Assembly (NCBI GenBank): GCA_017307505.1
Contig: JAFKEE010000063.1
Span: forward strand, 1 to 52,645
Source: Acidobacteriota bacterium
Lineage (GTDB): Bacteria > Acidobacteriota > Terriglobia > Bryobacterales > Bryobacteraceae
Direction: 5' to 3'
Length of the DNA stretch: 52,645 nt
A model generated the notes under the pieces. The model searched no databases. It had not been told where the DNA came from and worked only from the letters and a program-made list of their open reading frames with translations. Position 1 is the first letter of the stretch; every line of letters begins with the position of its first letter. Shown here piece by piece: positions 51,685-52,645 of this stretch. The translations under genes were made by a program, and so were the position numbers.

Positions 51685-52645
51685 TTATGGGCCTCGGGTT
51701 TGGGCGGGATGGCCGATGGGCGGGCGGGGCGCGGTTGCCAGGTGGTGGGCGACGGGTGGGCGGATTGGCTTTGTTCGCTCAGGGAGAGTGAATTTGGCGG
51801 GGTCGGTCGCGGGTGATGAGGATGGAGCGTGCCGTTCCGGGACTGGGCCGGGTGTGGGTACCAGCGTTGGCTTTGTTCGCTCGTGGAGAGTGGATTGGGC
51901 AGTTGCGGTCGCGGGTGATGAGGATGGGGCGTGCCGTGCCGGTACCAGGCCGGGTGTGGGTTCCGACGATGGCTTTGATTGCTCGTAGAGAGTGGATTGG
52001 GCTCTTGCGTCGGAGTCCGAGTGCTGTTGGGCATGGTTGTCCGTTGGGGATGCGGAGGTGGAGCGGGTGTTGGGGGCCAGTGTGGGTTCGTCCGGTTTCG
52101 CGGCTTGGTGGGCCTTGGCCCGCTTACTTACGTGCGCGGTTCGCAGCGTGATTGAAACTGCTGCGGGATGGTTGGGGGAAGGTGCGGGGAGCGCGGTTTT
52201 GGCGGCTGGGTTTGGTTTGCGGGATTGCTTCAGGTAACGGAGGCTGAGGCCAGGGACGGTGGGCGGCCGGATGGCCTTCACTGCCTGGGGCGCCGGGACG
52301 GGCCGGACGGCGCGGAAGCCGCCTCGGGTTCCCAGCGGGTGATGGAAGCCGACCGCCGGCAGAGTTGAATTCACGACGCCTGCCGGTGTTGGCTGATCTT
52401 CGGCTCCGGGTGCTGTCGCGAACGCGGTGCTGGCTTCCGCTGCGAGGAGGATGGGGCGACTGGAACCGGCTGCGGAGGCGAGCAGGGCGTGAGTTCTGGC
52501 CGGGATGCCGGTTTGGTGCGCTACGTCGCCGATGATGTAAGGGAAGATCGACTTCTGGATCGCCCGGATTCGGACGCAGATCCAGGCGTGGTAGCGGCCC
52601 AGGGCCTGGACGACTTCGGCGTGGTTCTCTCGGATCCAGAGGGAG
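51685..52645 (-). CDS. Unrecognised Pro/Ser/Thr-rich protein with 34-residue repeats (5' end outside window)
   Basis: The frame is open from the right edge to a stop at 51685, about 319 residues visible. The first ~65 residues look folded and helical (IRENHAEVVQALGRYHAWI, then VRIRAIQKSIFPYIIGDVAHQTGI). The rest is low-complexity, rich in Pro, Ala, Ser, Thr, His and basic residues. Two full 34-residue repeats (pattern QSTL-x-E-x-x-KP...PTPG-x-VP-x-RHAPSSSPAT) and parts of flanking ones lie near the C-terminus. No signal peptide or motif can be judged without the N-terminus. A second minus-strand frame over the same repeats is also open, because 102 is divisible by three; this frame is chosen because it continues to the window edge. 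Confidence 0.6.
   Translation of the reverse strand, partial: SLWIRENHAEVVQALGRYHAWICVRIRAIQKSIFPYIIGDVAHQTGIPARTHALLASAAGSSRPILLAAEASTAFATAPGAEDQPTPAGVVNSTLPAVGFHHPLGTRGGFRAVRPVPAPQAVKAIRPPTVPGLSLRYLKQSRKPNPAAKTALPAPSPNHPAAVSITLRTAHVSKRAKAHQAAKPDEPTLAPNTRSTSASPTDNHAQQHSDSDARAQSTLYEQSKPSSEPTPGLVPARHAPSSSPATATAQSTLHERTKPTLVPTPGPVPERHAPSSSPATDPAKFTLPERTKPIRPPVAHHLATAPRPPIGHPAQTRGP
51765..52010. repeat. 102-bp tandem repeat (two full copies and a partial third)
   Basis: Copies start at 51765, 51867 and 51969, each beginning TTGGCTTTG-like (the third is ATGGCTTTG) and containing GCGGGTGATGAGGATGG and GGCCGGGTGTGGGT. Period is exactly 102 bp, so the reading frame is kept. Copies differ by scattered substitutions. 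Confidence 0.85.

Noticed and set aside
51765-52010. Regular repeats considered as a CRISPR array
   Set aside because: Units are contiguous 102-bp diverged copies without unique spacers and no cas gene is present.

Overview
The window is about 52.6 kb of GC-rich DNA, almost fully coding, with roughly 50 protein genes and one tRNA. Several features point to Acidobacteriota, probably the Solibacter/Bryobacter side (an inference; there is no rRNA here): a PadR regulator coupled to a large duplicated orphan permease, a DUF2760/Hsp70/Hsp70 module, hopanoid genes hpnJ/hpnI with paired EmrE-like proteins, a winged-helix regulator with the phylum's usual N-terminal domain, and an expanded kdp locus. 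No insertion sequence, phage gene or CRISPR array is visible.

Left part (1-20 kb). A partial SDR oxidoreductase is divergent from an ArsR regulator. Then come a VOC-SpoIIE phosphatase fusion, an ASCH-like protein and the PadR/permease pair. On the plus strand lies a tightly overlapping DUF2760-Hsp70-Hsp70(DUF3731)-thiL run, followed by a secreted DJ-1/PfpI-like protein lacking the usual cysteine and a LytS/LytTR-type two-component pair. A YeiH-family transporter and a very large propeller hybrid histidine kinase lie on the minus strand.

Middle (20-32 kb). The most promising undescribed system is a six-gene run at 20144-25490: alpha/beta hydrolase, ATP-grasp ligase, YbdK/GCS2-type carboxylate-amine ligase, M29 aminopeptidase, a second ATP-grasp-like protein with apparently permuted motif order, and a small helical protein. 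Four of its five junctions are overlapping or 19-nt. It looks like a pathway that makes, trims and perhaps releases an amide- or peptide-linked metabolite. A tRNA-Arg(TCG) follows. Then come a SASA-type esterase and a cysteine-synthase-fold protein on the minus strand, and a heparinase II/III-like protein, an epimerase-like protein and a DapA-like aldolase on the plus strand, suggesting acidic-sugar catabolism.

Envelope block (32-39 kb). hpnJ, two overlapping EmrE-like proteins and hpnI form a hopanoid side-chain operon. lpxA and lpxD lie next to it in divergent orientation, with a MobB-like P-loop protein, a histidine-kinase fragment lacking a recognisable ATPase, and a CDF metal transporter.

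Potassium block (39-51.5 kb, all minus strand). Transcription order is: c-di-AMP (ydaO-type) riboswitch, KimA-like APC permease with a USP-like tail, KdpD-like kinase without its KdpD/USP input domains, KdpE, a short region with three 11-bp-spaced CATAAG-like repeats (candidate KdpE box), a 156-aa conserved protein, a 27-aa membrane peptide, KdpF (27 aa), KdpA, KdpB, KdpC, and two separate KdpD-N/USP proteins. The usual KdpD is therefore split into a kinase and two stand-alone sensor modules, and the block joins c-di-AMP sensing to two potassium uptake systems.

The right end holds the C-terminal part of an unrecognised Pro/Ser/Thr-rich protein with 34-residue tandem repeats (102-bp DNA repeats).
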